This document shows, in pieces, positions 12,871 to 24,626 of a stretch of 64,000 nucleotides of DNA. The stretch's first letter is position 1; each line of letters starts with the position of its first letter. Below the pieces are notes generated by a model, which worked only from the letters and a program-made list of their open reading frames with translations, had not been told where the DNA came from and did no database searches. Source of the DNA: Adiantum capillus-veneris (lineage: Eukaryota; Streptophyta; Polypodiopsida; Polypodiales; Pteridaceae); assembly GCA_014529385.2 (NCBI GenBank), contig CM043960.1:22766896-22830895 (forward strand), in the 5' to 3' direction. Made by a program: the position numbers and the translations under genes.

Positions 12871-13705
12871 TTGTCAAACCATGGGACGAAGATGACTCGA
12901 CTAGTGCATAGAGGCTACAAGAGGTTGTCAATCTCTTGGAAAACAACTAACAACTCGCATCTAACTCAAGCTACACTCAAGTGACTGAAATCACCAAAAG
13001 CCAATCGCTCATCGGCAAACAAATCACATCCGTTACAGCATCAGATGACATCCAAACATAACGAAACTTCTAGGACAAGTTTAAGACCTAAGCACACATA
13101 CTTATGGTCTCAAACCCCACTTTAGGTCAAGTTCCAAATCGTGATTATTAGCAGTAGTGGATTTTTGACCTAGTCGTTTTCGACCCAGAATGCATCTAAA
13201 TGCTTAGCAATGATGCCCCAATACCCCGCCTACGCTTAGTTTTCAATTTAAAAGTGTACATTCCTAGTTATGATGAAATTAGGCCGCGGGTCGGCGACGC
13301 CAAAAGCTACGAAATACTGTGAACTGCTTATGTCAATGCGTCGAGCTCTTACTTTCGGTTGCAATGCAACAAACGCAATTACAATCTGACAACCGGAGAA
13401 GGAGTATGAAGCGTGAGAAGGAGAGAAGTGAGCGTCGTTAGCTCACGCTGTGTATTTCTTATCCAAAAAACTTTTAAAAAACTTACAAAAATTGGCGTTT
13501 ATAACTTAGCTAAATTTTTGGGTAATCAAAACTACTAATCTGGAGTTCTACCAAAGCTGGGAAATGACTGGCTGATACAATCTGGAAGCTTGTAGCCCCG
13601 GCTCATTAATTACAGAGTTTATCCAAGAAAATAGGAGTTACAATATTCCCAATTTATCAAAATAATAAATGTTTTGCAAAGAGAACTCCGAAAAATGGTG
13701 TCCGT
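12871..13705. other. no gene; probably body of a minus-strand LTR
   Basis: No protein-coding signature. Read on the minus strand, this follows the polypurine tract and TGTTAGC start at 13723, so the right part is probably a 3' LTR. Its far end could not be located, because the partner LTR is not recognisable in the window. Confidence 0.4.
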
Positions 13706-13740
13706 GTTAGCATGCTGCTAACATTCCCCCCTCCTCGCCT
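13706..13740 (-). promoter_or_regulatory. polypurine tract and LTR start (minus strand)
   Basis: On the minus strand AGGCGAGGAGGGGGGAA (13740-13724) is a strong polypurine tract, followed at 13723 by TGTTAGCAGCATGCTAAC. The first bases of this presumed LTR form a perfect 7-bp inverted repeat around TGC (13706-13722). The tract lies just downstream of the end of a minus-strand ORF, as expected for the 3' end of an LTR element. Confidence 0.6.
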
Positions 13741-14051
13741 GTGTCGTCCCTTGACACAGCTTTATGGGTTGAAATAGTCTTCGGGTTGATGGTTGGTAAG
13801 GTGGTCTTTGAGCCCATCTAGTGCCTTTTGGTATTTGATTCTTCTTTCTTTGTCGAACACTTGTATAAATTACATTCACATTATTCTTCAGCTCCACGCT
13901 GAGTAGCCTACGAACTTGGATGTTAGGTTGTTGATCACCGGTTTAAATGTCTTCGTTTTCCAGGTGAAGAATCCAGTGTAAAAAGCTTATTCAAAGGCCA
14001 ACATATTATTCAATGGCAAGAACATACATCTGGCATAGAAGCCGTAAAGGA
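13741..14051 (-). pseudogene. C-terminal end of minus-strand ORF split by the chromovirus
   Basis: This is the continuation of the minus-strand ORF that ends abruptly at 56660. If one copy of the 5-bp duplication is removed, the frame passes directly from ...GKSLEELL into YGFYARCMFLPLNN. Further on it contains an in-frame TGA or TAA and frame damage, then VFDKERRIKYQKALDGLKDH and a stop just before the polypurine tract. The family is not recognised; it lies between a gypsy pol and an LTR-like end, so a retroelement ORF is the best guess. Confidence 0.5.
14047..14051. repeat. target site duplication AAGGA, left copy
   Basis: AAGGA lies directly before the TGTAAGG start of the 5' LTR. The same five bases directly follow the 3' LTR at 56660-56664. 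Confidence 0.9.
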
Positions 14052-14700
14052 TGTAAGGTCTCCGACCCCGATAAAAAAGAACACCATTGTACCTTGAAAT
14101 GAAAATAATGGAATAAGTTACTATTTTTAGCAGTTTTCCAGATTCTGTCAGTGCCATGATGTTAAGAATGTTTTAAAGCTCCGAAATGTGAATTAAAATA
14201 ATTTTTGTAAAAAAATTCCAAAAATAGTAAGTTTTTGGTCACCCGACCCGTCCAGTTTTGATCGTCTCGAAAAACTGCACCCGTACCCCGAATTTCAAAA
14301 AAATGCATTTCGGACCCCTGGGGCTGCTAAATATGGCAGGTACTCGGGCCAGTACGCCTCAGTTAGAGCTTGCTATAGCAATTTTCGGCATCAAAATCCG
14401 ACTCGTATGACCCGTTTTAGCCTAGAACCAATTTTCCTAAAAATTGTCCGGGGAGGTACCGGGGGACAGGACTGTGTGGGAACAGGTTCTAGCCCACTCC
14501 ATATCAGCTTTAGCAGCTAGGGGGCGTCCTCTTGCTTTGTGGGAGTCCTAGGAGAGTTTCCAAGCTAGCAGCTCAGTCTCAGAACCAGTTAACCAAGCCA
14601 ACCTGACACTTGGTGGGCAGGGAACTGGACTTGCCATGCTTAATTGGAGAAGCTCCCATATGCATTTAGCAACCTAGATCGATTTTCAGCTTGAGGAGTC

Positions 14701-14710
14701 CTATTTAAAG
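14701..14710 (+). promoter_or_regulatory. LTR core promoter, TATA-like box
   Basis: CTATTTAAAG lies just upstream of the CA repeat and about 0.9 kb before the LTR ORF. It is conserved in the 3' LTR at about 54539-54548. It is the best TATA-like motif in the LTR and would start the genomic transcript near the CA tract. Confidence 0.5.
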
Positions 14711-14716
14711 ACCTAC

Positions 14717-14784
14717 CACACACACACACACACACACCACACACACACACACCACACACACACACACACAACACACACACACAC
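14717..14784. repeat. interrupted (CA)n microsatellite in the 5' LTR
   Basis: CA dinucleotides with a few CC interruptions. The matching tract in the 3' LTR (54553-54619) is longer and cleaner, which accounts for part of the LTR length difference. The minus-strand Cys/Val-rich frame across it is a repeat artefact. Confidence 0.95.
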
Positions 14785-15613
14785 CTACACACACTCTGGG
14801 ACGGTGCTGCCGGAACACACACCTTTTGAAGGGGAAGCAAGGAGGGAGGTGCTGTCGAATTCTCGCCTCAAGAAGCTCGATTAGATCAGAGAATCGAGAG
14901 GATTATCAGCCCTTAATCACGGTAACCACGGTTCAATTAATGCTTTCTGCAAATCCTTTTTCATTACCATCTAAATTTCTCGTCTATTATGCTTATTCCT
15001 AGTCGTAATTCTCTATGACTACTCTCTAAATTCTCCTTATCCATATTCTATTATGTAATCATCATTCCATAGCTGAATTATCAGCCATATATCACTCTCG
15101 GTTAATGAATAGAACATAATTATCAGAATTTTCTCTCTCTAGGTAGCATAGTAATTAATCCGTAAGCTAGTAATTGTGTAGATTGAAGAGAATCACTCTT
15201 TTAATCACTCATTAACGATGAAGCTTAATTGAATTCATTCTATTATGCATTAAGAGGTAATTAAGGAGGAATTAATCTGTCATTAAGACTCTAAGAATTG
15301 GTTTTCCTCACACATATGCCTAAGGTAAATCTGCATCGTCTATTTGCCAGGAAATAGTTTAATCATACTTAATTCAATTCTCTAGTAATTCCAATAGTGA
15401 AATCCTAATTATTCTTAATCATGTAAGCCGAATAATTATCTTAGAGCCGGTTCCCATAGGATTATGTGCCATCCTTAATGATTGCTTTATGAAAGAAATC
15501 TAGATCTTTCATATAGGAGAAACTAATTGATGTCACTAATCTACCCATTGGACTGTTATGATGCTTGCGAACCTTAGCTCTTTCTCCAAGCTAATCATTT
15601 AAAGTAGTGAGAA

Positions 15614-15784
15614 ATGGCCCCGGTTAAGAAGACGCGCTTCGGTGGTGCCCACGATCACGAGGCAGGAACGAGTAATGTCAACGAAAAGGGGAAAGCTCCT
15701 ATGGAGGAACAAATACCGGCCATCTCACGGGCCATCGATGAAGAAGTGGAAGAGGTAGATCATATTTTTATTCAAGTTGTTTAA
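15614..15784 (+). CDS. 56-codon ORF inside the 5' LTR, probable first exon
   Basis: An ATG at 15614 begins a small ORF (MAPVKKTRFGGAHDHEAG... to HIFIQVV). The N-terminus is basic and the C-terminal half acidic (IDEEVEEVDH). It is preserved in the 3' LTR at 55440-55610. After codon 47 the sequence reads GAAGAG|GTAGAT, a plausible splice donor with GT at 15755. The donor leaves phase 0, and both candidate acceptors downstream (48885 before an unknown ORF, 49606 before gag) start in phase 0 and lack their own in-frame ATG near the start. I infer that this exon supplies the N-terminus of Gag and of the second product. It could also be an ordinary short leader ORF. Confidence 0.55.
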   Translation: MAPVKKTRFGGAHDHEAGTSNVNEKGKAPMEEQIPAISRAIDEEVEEVDHIFIQVV

Positions 15785-15944
15785 ATTAACATTGCATACG
15801 CTAGTTAGGAATTCTCATATCCCCAAACATGTTGGAGAAATCCGACGGAAACCTCGGCATTGAAATCATTGTACATTAAGTTCTAAAGTAGGAAGGTAAT
15901 GTTTGATGGGTATGCTGTTTGCAATAGGAAAGAATGTCTGCTAG
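15677..15944 (+). repeat. 268-bp direct repeat, left copy (LTR sequence)
   Basis: Begins GTCAACGAAAAGG and ends GTCTGCTAG. The right copy is 47614-47881 and the undisturbed equivalent in the 3' LTR is 55503-55770, all 268 bp long. By eye the left and right copies differ at about four bases. The repeat brackets the 31.7-kb foreign block. Confidence 0.93.
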
Positions 15945-16439
15945 AAGACCATATTAGGTAAAGTGGGAAAATCCCAATTCCCAAGTTGGACAACTTTCAA
16001 TATATCATGTATAAAATATAGAGATTTTGTCAAAAATTTGAGTTTTCTTAAGGTCTCATTCCACTTTATGCACATACAATACACAATGAAAACAACTAAA
16101 ATATCATGGTTTCAATCAATTGGATTATTAGGAGAGGAGTATATTGCATCCATTATCTTTGTCTATGTTCTAATGTCCTACCTACAACTTATCTCAACAT
16201 GGAGAGCTTGGTTTCTAGGTCCACCACTTGTCCAAGTTAATGTAAAAGTGACTCAAGGTTCACAACTTGTGAAAGCAAGGATCCATTGAGGAATACAATC
16301 CACTTGGCTATTTTTCCTTAATTTATTGCATGTGACATTTAAGCAAGGTCCACTTCTAATCTATAACTTCTTAATTTGAGGCATGGGGCATACATAAAAT
16401 ATGTAGCATATGCTCTATTGCCTCATAGGAAGGTTGGTT

Positions 16440-17860
16440 TCAAGGTGCACTTATCCATGCTAGCCTATCTTGGAGAAATGATGGAGCTTGCTTCTCTCCT
16501 TGTTTCAATGGAGACTAGCTTGGACAAGTGGTGGACCTTTGCTTCTCTCTATGTTTCAATAGAGTTAGCTTGGACAAGTGGTGATCTTGGAACAAAACCC
16601 CCATGTAAAACATATCATGGGTATTCCAAGTGATTAGAAAGATTACCATTTAAGATATAACCTTATAGGTTGGACAACTAGATCTTGGCTTGGAGAAATG
16701 GTGGACCTTTGATTCTCTCCATGTTTCAATGGAGTCTATCTTGGAGAAATGGTGGAGCTTGCTTCTGTCCATGTTTCAATGGAGCCTAGCTTGAACAGTT
16801 GGTGGACCTTTGCTTCTCTCTATGTTTCAATAGAGTTAGCTTAGACACGTGGTGGATCTTCAAAATAAACCAACTACTATCAATGTTGCCTAGCTTGGAC
16901 AAGTGGTGGAGTGTTTCTCTACTCCATGTTTCAATGGATCTTAGCTTGGACAAGTGTTGGACCTTAAAACAAAAACCCCATGTACAACATAGAATGGATT
17001 TTCTAGATTTCAATGGAGTCTAGCTTTAACAAATGGTGGAGCTTGTCTTCATCCATGTTTCAATGAAACTAGCTTGGACAAGTGGTGGACCTTGTAACAA
17101 ACCCTCCCATGTACAACATATCATTGGTTTTCTAAGTGATGGGAAGGAATACCATTCAAGATATAAACTTATAGCTTGGATAAGTAGTTGACTTTAAAAC
17201 CAAATTCATCATAATACAATGAAATACAGGTCAGCCAATTCCTAAATCTTGAGACCAAACCTCCCATGCTATTAGAGATAATATATTGGATAAGTGGTGG
17301 ACCTTCTATTATTTTCCCATGCCTAGTTTAGACAACCGGTACACTTCGCAGCTATAAAGGTTGGACGAGTTGTGGAGCTTGTTTCTATCCATGTTTTAAT
17401 GGATCCTAGCTTGGACAAGTGGTGGACCTTGGAAAAAAGCTTCCATGTACAACATATATGAGGTTTTCCATGTTTTAATGGAACCTATCTTGGACAAATG
17501 GTGAAGCTTTCTTCTCTCCATGTTGATTTTGGAACTACCTTAGACAAGTGGTGGAGCTTTTCTTTTCTACTCTTCATAATACAATGAAGTATACGTTGGT
17601 TACATGGTGAATCTTAAGGCCAAACCTCCCATTTTACTAGAGATGATAGGTTGGACAAGTGGATCAACCTTCTATCATTTCTCCATGACTATATTGGACA
17701 ATTAGTAGACATAACATCTCTCTATGTTGTCTAGAGATAAGCTTGGACAAGTGATGGACCCTGCTTCTCTCTCCCCTTGGTTTACTAGTTTGAAGACTCA
17801 ATATATATACTTTCTTAGATCTAGCTTGAACAAGTGGTGGACCTTGCATCCACAATCTTA
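16440..17860 (+). repeat. 22-bp box cluster, + orientation (left end of block)
   Basis: Variants of AGCTTGGACAAGTGGTGGACCTT recur at irregular 50-150-bp intervals, for example at 16513, 16563, 16890, 17068, 17408 and 17828. They are often followed by TTGCTTCTCTCTATGTTTCAAT and by ACAACATATCATGG. Open frames here repeat WWTF, LDKWW and WTSGGP peptides on the + strand and are by-products of the repeat. No other gene was found between 15945 and 17900. Confidence 0.85.
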
Positions 17861-17929
17861 ATTCAGTATAAAAAAGTATATGAAAAAATAACATAGGAAT
17901 CTTGGTTTGAAGGTCAAGCAATTAGGTTC

Positions 17930-18055
17930 CAAATGCACATAATAATATATTTTCCACCCATATTAAAAGAAAGTTAAATATGCACATAATAATATATTTT
18001 CCAAATGCACATAATAATATATTTTCCACCCATATTAAAAGAAAGTTAAATATGT
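17930..18055. repeat. short AT-rich tandem repeat
   Basis: The words GCACATAATAATATATTTTCC and CCCATATTAAAAGAAAGTTAAATATG alternate, giving two full units of about 70 bp and a partial unit between them. Confidence 0.8.
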
Positions 18056-18684
18056 TATTACCAAATTGACAAAGGTAACGTCCAAGAATTATATCTTTCC
18101 ATCTTGTCAGATCTAAATCTTCATCAAGGCGACATGCATGTATACATCAACTTTCAAGCCATTCAAGAATACATGCACTTAGATTCCATAGTTTTTTTTT
18201 CAAAGTCTTTTAGGTTCTAAAACTCTTTCACATAAAGTATGTAATGACAAAATTCTTGAAGCAAACATTTGTGCCCAAGAAAAAAGATCCCTCTCACATA
18301 TTTAAAGTCCATGAATTCTCTGATCCACACTTACAAGTTTTATTTTGACATCAAACATCAATTCTTTCATAGTTCCAAATAAATGCAACCTCGATATGAA
18401 TTGACAAAAAATGAATTTCTTTTACTATATGACCCAACATAGGCCCCAATCAAATAAAAAATGAGTCCCCAAAAATTTGGGTGCACTCTAGCAATACATC
18501 AGAGTCCCCTTACAATAGGATGCACTCCAATAGTACATTGAAGTCCCCTTAGAGTAGGGTGCACTCCATTCAAGTGTTCATAAAATTGACACACCTTTTA
18601 TATAAAAAAAAAGACTATATCAAATTATACAAATGTTGAAAGATACACACTAGAATAAAAAAAGCATCTTATAGCCATATTTAT
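18056..18684. other. no gene; small GTGCACTCC repeat
   Basis: AT-rich. Around 18478-18568 the words GTGCACTC(C/T)A and AGTCCCCTTA repeat three times about 40 bp apart. Nothing else was recognised. Confidence 0.5.
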
Positions 18685-19436
18685 TCAATGCTTTCGTGTT
18701 GACAAGTACACACCAAGGACATAATTTGTCTCAGAATCACTATACTGATTTACAATTGTGTTATATGTATAGACTCTCTTATCTCTTTCATACAACCATC
18801 CTACCAACCATGGAATTATGGTTCTCTGCAAGAAGTTTTGAAGTTGCTCGGAAGTTTGCCTCCACATCTTTGGAAATATAAGATATGTCCCTGGCATGTT
18901 CCACATCACCCTATATGGAGTGTCATCAAAAATTAAGGTATTGTTTGCATCCAAATCCTCAAATATCTTCCAAATATCACTCAGATTTTTGTGATAAACC
19001 CTTGTAAATCCACATGATATTTGGATTTTGGCAATTTTTGTTACTCATAAACACCTTGAACTTGGTATACTGCTCAGGAAAACACTTTTGTGTGATGCGT
19101 TGCACCCTTGTTAAGTTATAGCAACTCCATATCTATAGCTCAAAGTATTCAGCACAAAAATCAAAAAACTTTGTGCGTCTGGTCGCACCACATGATAAAC
19201 TTCATCTTTGTCCTCCACAAGTCGCATGTGTTGAGCCAAGATGGCATAGAATCTCCATGTTTCATTTCAACTGTCTTGAGAAGTAACCCCTCTAGATCCA
19301 AGATAAGTACTCTTTTGATGTCCTTGAAAGCAAGTGGTAGGTGATAAGGAGGTGATTCATTCCTTGGACAAGGTCTTGGAGGAGGTTGGATGGGTAATTC
19401 AATAGTTTTCTTCAATTTATGCCAGCATATAGCCAA
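18685..19436 (-). pseudogene. FCP1-like HAD phosphatase, second copy, ruined
   Basis: Reading leftward, the N-terminal piece (19436-19161) has VLILDLEGLLLKT, the first HAD motif with DLEG where active enzymes have D-x-D-G. The C-terminal piece (about 19010-18685) has NTLIFDDTPYRVMWNMPGTY, the fourth motif, followed by IIPWLVGWLYERDKRVYTYN. The middle between 19160 and 18955 is out of frame and has stops. Layout and spacing match the better preserved gene at 24627-25824, but the two are strongly diverged. It lies between two box clusters. Confidence 0.7.
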
Positions 19437-19719
19437 TCCATTTTTTTGTAATGGTTCTGAAATTAAAGAACAAGAACACTTAATGCAAACACAACAATAG
19501 ACATGATTTTTACATTGTCTACCCTAAGGTTTTATTAGATACCAAAATCCATCTATGATCTACTCATTAATAGAAAGAAAGTCAAATTAAAATCCTGACT
19601 TTTTTTATGCTACACTCTCTCTTAGTCTCAATACCATGGAGTTCAACTAGACTTAAGTCAACTAATAACTACTACTTGTTGTTAAAGGTATGCTTGAAGT
19701 GTATAAGGCTTAACCAATG
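19437..19719. other. no gene seen
   Basis: AT-rich sequence upstream of the FCP1-like remnant; it may hold decayed exons. No motif could be recognised. Confidence 0.4.
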
Positions 19720-22700
19720 CTCTAGTGTAGAATGGGTATTTAGGTCTCAAGGTCTACCACTTATCCAAGCAAAGATCCATTTAGATATGGAACCCAATTT
19801 TTCTTAATATAATGATATAGAGTGGACAAGTGGTGAATCCTGAGACCAAGCCACTCATGCTACTAGGGATAATAGGTTGGACAAGTGGTGGACCTTGAAT
19901 GTAAACCCCCCATGTACAAAGTATCAGGGGTTTTGGGTATTTCAATGGACTCTAGCATCTTGGAAACATGGTGGAGCTTACTTCTCTCCATGTTTCAATG
20001 GAGTCTATCTTGGATAAATGGTGGAGCATCATTCTCTCCATGTTTCAATGGAGCCTACCTTGGACAAGTGGTGCATGTTTGTTTCTCTCTATGTTTGAAC
20101 AGATTTAGCTTGGACAAGTGGTGGACCTTGGAACAAAATCCCCATGTAAAACATATCATGGACATTACAAGTGGTGAGAAAAAATACCATTCAATATATA
20201 ACCTTATAGGTTGGAAAAGTGGTGGACCTTAACACCCAATTATTATTAATATAATGACATAGAGTGGACAAGTGGTGAATCTTGCGACCAAACCTACTAG
20301 GAAAAGTACGTTAGACAAGTGGTGGACCTTGAATGCAAACCCCCCATGTACAAAATATTACTCATGCTACTAGGAATAATTTGGTATATTAAGGTCCATG
20401 TTTCAATGGAGCCTAGCTTGGAAAAGTGGTGGACCTTTGTTTCTCTCTATGTTTCAATAGAATTTGCTTGGACAAGTGGTGAACCTTGGAAAAAAAACCC
20501 CATGTAAAGCATGTCATGGGCATTACAAGTGGTGAGAAAAAATACCATTCAAGGTATAACCTTATAGGCTGGACAAGTGGTGGACCTTAGCACCCAATTC
20601 CTCTTATTATAATGACATATAGTGGAAAAGTGGTGAATTGTGAGACCAAACCTACTAGGGATAATAGGTTGGAGAAATGGTTGACCTTGAATGTAAATCA
20701 CCCATGTACAAAATATCATGGGTTTTGCGTATTTCAATGGAGCCTAGCATCTTGGAGACATGGTGGAACTTACTTCTCTCCATGTTTTAATGGAGCCTAT
20801 CTAGGAGAAATGGTGGAGGTTCCTTCTCTCCATGTTTCAATGGAGCCTAGCTTGGACAAGTCGTGGACCTTTGTTTCTCTCTATGTTTGAATATGGTTAG
20901 CTTGGACAAGTGGTGGATCTTGGAATGAAAGTCCCATGTAAAACATATCATGGGCATTTCAAGTGGCGAGAAAGGATACCATTTAAGATATAACCTTATA
21001 GGTTGGACAAGTGGTGGACCTTAACACAATATAATGACATAGAGTGTACAAGTGGTGAATCTTGAAACCAAACCACTCATGCTACTAGGGATAATAGGTT
21101 AAACAAGTGGTGGGCCTTGAAATAAAACCCCCTAGAGTGTTTCAATGGATCCTAGCTTGGAAACATGGTAAAGCTTGCTTCTCTCCATGTTTCAATGCAG
21201 CCTATCTTGGATAAATGGTGCAGCATCATTCTCTCCATGTTTCAATGGAGCCTAGCTTGGACAAGTGGTGGACCTTTGTTTCTCTCTATGTTTAAATAGA
21301 GTTATCTTGGAAAAGTGGTGGACCTTGGAACAAAAACCCCATGCAAAACATATCATGGGCATTACAAGTGGTGAGAAAAAATACCATTCAATATATAACC
21401 TTATAGGTTGGACAAGTGGTGGACCTTAACACCCAATTATTCTTAATATAATGACATAGAGTGGATAAGTGGTGAAATTGGGACCAAACCTACTAGGGAA
21501 ATAGGTTGGACAAGTGGTGGACCTTGAATGTAAACGCCCCATGTACAAAATATCACTCATGCTACTAGAAATAATTTGGTATTAAGGTCCATGTTTCAAT
21601 GCAGCCTAGCTTGGAAAAGTGGTGGACCTTTGTTTCTCTCTATGTTTCAATAGATTTATCTTGGATAAGTGGTGTACCTGGAAACAAAACCCCCATGTAA
21701 ATCATGTCATGGGCATTACAAGTGGTGAGAAAAAATACCATTCAAGCTATAACATTATAGGTTGGACAAGTGGTGGACCTTAACACCTAATTCCTCTTAA
21801 TATAATGACATAGAGTGGACAAGTGGTGAATCATGAGACCAAACCTACTAGGGATAATAGGTTGGACAAGTGGTGAACCTTGAATGTAAACCCCCTATGT
21901 ACAAAAAATTATGGGTATTGGGTATTTCAATGGAGCCTAGCAACTTGGAGACATGGTGGAGCTTATTTCTCTCCATGTTTCAATGGAGCCTATCTAGGAG
22001 AAACAGTGGAGGTTCCTTCTCTCCAGTGTTCAATGAGCCTAGCTTGGACAAGTGGTGGCCTTTCTTTCTCTATATGTTTTAATAGAGTTAGCTTGGACAA
22101 GTGGTGGACCTTGGAATGAACCCCCATGTAAAACATATCATGGGCATTTCAAGTGGTGAGAAAGGATACTATTTAAAATATAACCTTATAGGCTGGACAA
22201 GTGGTGGACTTTAACACATATTTCTTCTTAATAAATGACATAGAGTGTACAAGTGGTGAATCTTGAGACCAAACCACTCTTGCTACTAGGGATAATAGGT
22301 TGGACAAGTGGTGGACCTTGAATGTAAACCCCTCATGTACAAAATTATGGGTTTAGGGTATTTCAATGGAGCCTAGCTTGGAGACATGGTGGAGATTGCT
22401 TCTCTCAATGTTTCAATGGAACCTATCTTGGAGAAATGGTGGATCATCCTTCTCTCCATGTTTCAATGGAGCCTATCTTGGACAAGTGGTGGACCTTTGC
22501 TTCTCTCTATGTTTTAATGGAGTTAGCTTGGACAGTGGTGGGTCTTGGAACAAAACCCTTTGTAAAACATAGCATGGACATTACAAGTGATGAGGAAAAA
22601 TATCATTCAAGATATAACCTTATAGGTTGGAAAAGTGGTGATGGACCTTGACAAGTGGTGAAGGATACCATTTAAGATATACCCTTATAGGTTGGACAAG

Positions 22701-23690
22701 TGGTGGACCTTAACACCCAGTTATTCTTAATATAATGACATAGAGTGGATAAGTGGTGAATCTTAAGACCAAATCACTCATGCTACTAGGTATAATACGT
22801 TAGAGAAGTGGTAGACCTTGAATGTAAACACCCCATGTACAAAATATCATGGTTTTAGGGTGTTTCAATGGAGCCTAGAATCTCGGAGACATGGTAGATC
22901 TTGATTCTTTCCATGTTTGAATGGCACCTATCTTGGAAAAATGATGGAGGTTACTTCTCTCCATACTTCAACGGAGCCTAGCTTTGACAAGTGGTGAACC
23001 TTTGCTTCTCTCTATGTTTGAATAGAGTTAGCTTGGACAAGTGGTGGACCTTTGCTTCTCTCTATGTTTGAATAGAGTTAGCTTGGACAAGTGGTGGACC
23101 TTGGAATGAAACCCCCGTGTAAACATATCATGGGCATTTCAAGTGGTGAGAAAGGATACCATTTAAGATATACCTTATAGGTTGGACAAGTGGTGGACCT
23201 TAATACATAGTTCTTCTTAATATAATGACATAGAGTGTACAAGTGGTGTATCTTGAGACCAAACCACTCGTGCTACTAGGGATCCTAGCTTGGACAAGTG
23301 GTGGACCTTGGAAAAAAGTCCCCCTGTACAACATAGATGAGTTTTTTCATGTTTTAATGGAAGAGAGATTCGACAAATGGTGGAGCTTGCTTATCTCCAT
23401 GTGGATTTTAGAACTAGCTTGGACAAGTGGTGGAGCTTTGCTTTTTTACTCTTCATAATACAATGATGTATAGGTTGGTTACATGGTGAATCTTAAGGCC
23501 AAACCTCCCATCTTACTAGAGATGATAGGTTGGACAAGTGGTCAACCTTCTATCATTTCTCCATGCCTATAATTAGACAATTAGTAGAACTAGCATCTTT
23601 CTATGTTGTCTAGAGCTGAGCTTGGACAAGTAGTGGACCTTGCTACTCTCTTCCCTTGGATTATTAGTTTGAAGACTCATTATATATACT
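19720..23690 (+). repeat. tandem array of ~430-bp monomers, + orientation
   Basis: The landmark GGACCTTGAATGTAAAC recurs near 19888, 20325, 20680, 21519, 21876, 22313 and 22812, so monomers are roughly 350-500 bp. Each contains several 22-bp boxes plus blocks reading TTTCAATGGAGCCTA, TTCTCTCCATG, CATATCATGGGCATT and ATAACCTTATAGG. It is the reverse-complement family of the array at 32.3-41.4 kb. A 62-bp internal tandem copy lies at about 23000-23100. Open frames in it are repeat artefacts. Confidence 0.88.
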
Positions 23691-23699
23691 TGCTTAGAT

Positions 23700-24626
23700 C
23701 TATATAATTACTCATTAGTTAGGTTACAAGTGGGTATGTAATTTGTTAGCCTCAAGGGACTTTGAATATTGAATAGTAAGACCAAGTGCTGGTTTGAAGA
23801 TCTTTTGCTTATCTAAACTAGACTCTAACTCAATAATAAGTTTCATAAGTTCCACGAATTGTTCCTATCTAGGCTCCAAAAGAGTCTTAATTGGTTTGTG
23901 CTAGATTATAACTTCCTTGATGGGGTAGAATCCTAGAAAAATGAGGCACTATAAGTTTTACCTTAGCTCAAATGGATTTTTCACTTAAACTCGACTGCAA
24001 TTTGGCTATCTAGTCTTTGTCTCGATGGAGTTTAACACTAGATACATAGTAGTGATATTTAAGCTTCATGTCTCTTCACTTGATCGAGATATGAGACCAT
24101 ACTTTCAAGGTCACCACTTGTCTTACCTAAAGACCAATGTGAGACATGGGAGCAAGAAAGCCATCGATATTGTTTTAAGGACTATTACATAGGCAATCAA
24201 TAACTTAAGTAAAGAAAAAAGACTTGGATCTTTCACAATTAATAACTTAAGTAAAGCCAAAAAGACTTGGATCTTTGACAGTTTTTTTCAAACTAAAAAA
24301 GCACAATCTCATGCTAACAAAACTATAAATCACAATTGAAAGGTTTGAACAAGAAAAAGATCAACAATCTTAATAAGAAGGATACTTTTCATTTCATTTG
24401 ATGATTACAAACTAAAATAAAGTCTCTCAAGAAATTGATAAACAAAAAATGTAGGCAACTGCTTCATTATTTTGAGCAAAAATATCAAAATCTCTATTGA
24501 TTGAGCTCCATCTAGTAGTATCCTTTGTAAGATCCTGCAAGAAGGAAAAAAGAAAGATTTGTTAGATACCATGCACATGAGTGTTCAAGCATGTGTATCA
24601 AGAATATATGACATGTCACTAGTACC
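23700..24626. other. no gene; 3' flank of FCP1-like gene
   Basis: AT-rich. A ~45-bp stretch is duplicated at about 24200-24280 (AATAACTTAAGTAAAG...GACTTGGATCTTT). No coding signature. Confidence 0.5.

Larger units (their letters stand above)
14052..15944 (+). repeat. chromovirus 5' LTR, left portion
   Basis: Collinear with 53891-55770 of the 3' LTR, starting TGTAAGGTCTCCGACCC and ending GTCTGCTAG. There the 3' LTR goes on with GGAAAATTTAGC, while this copy switches to foreign sequence. The remaining LTR resumes far to the right at 47614. It contains a promoter near 14701, a CA repeat and a 56-codon ORF. Confidence 0.93.

Noticed and set aside
14640..14840. Cys/Val-rich minus-strand open frame
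   Set aside because: Entirely produced by the CA microsatellite of the LTR.
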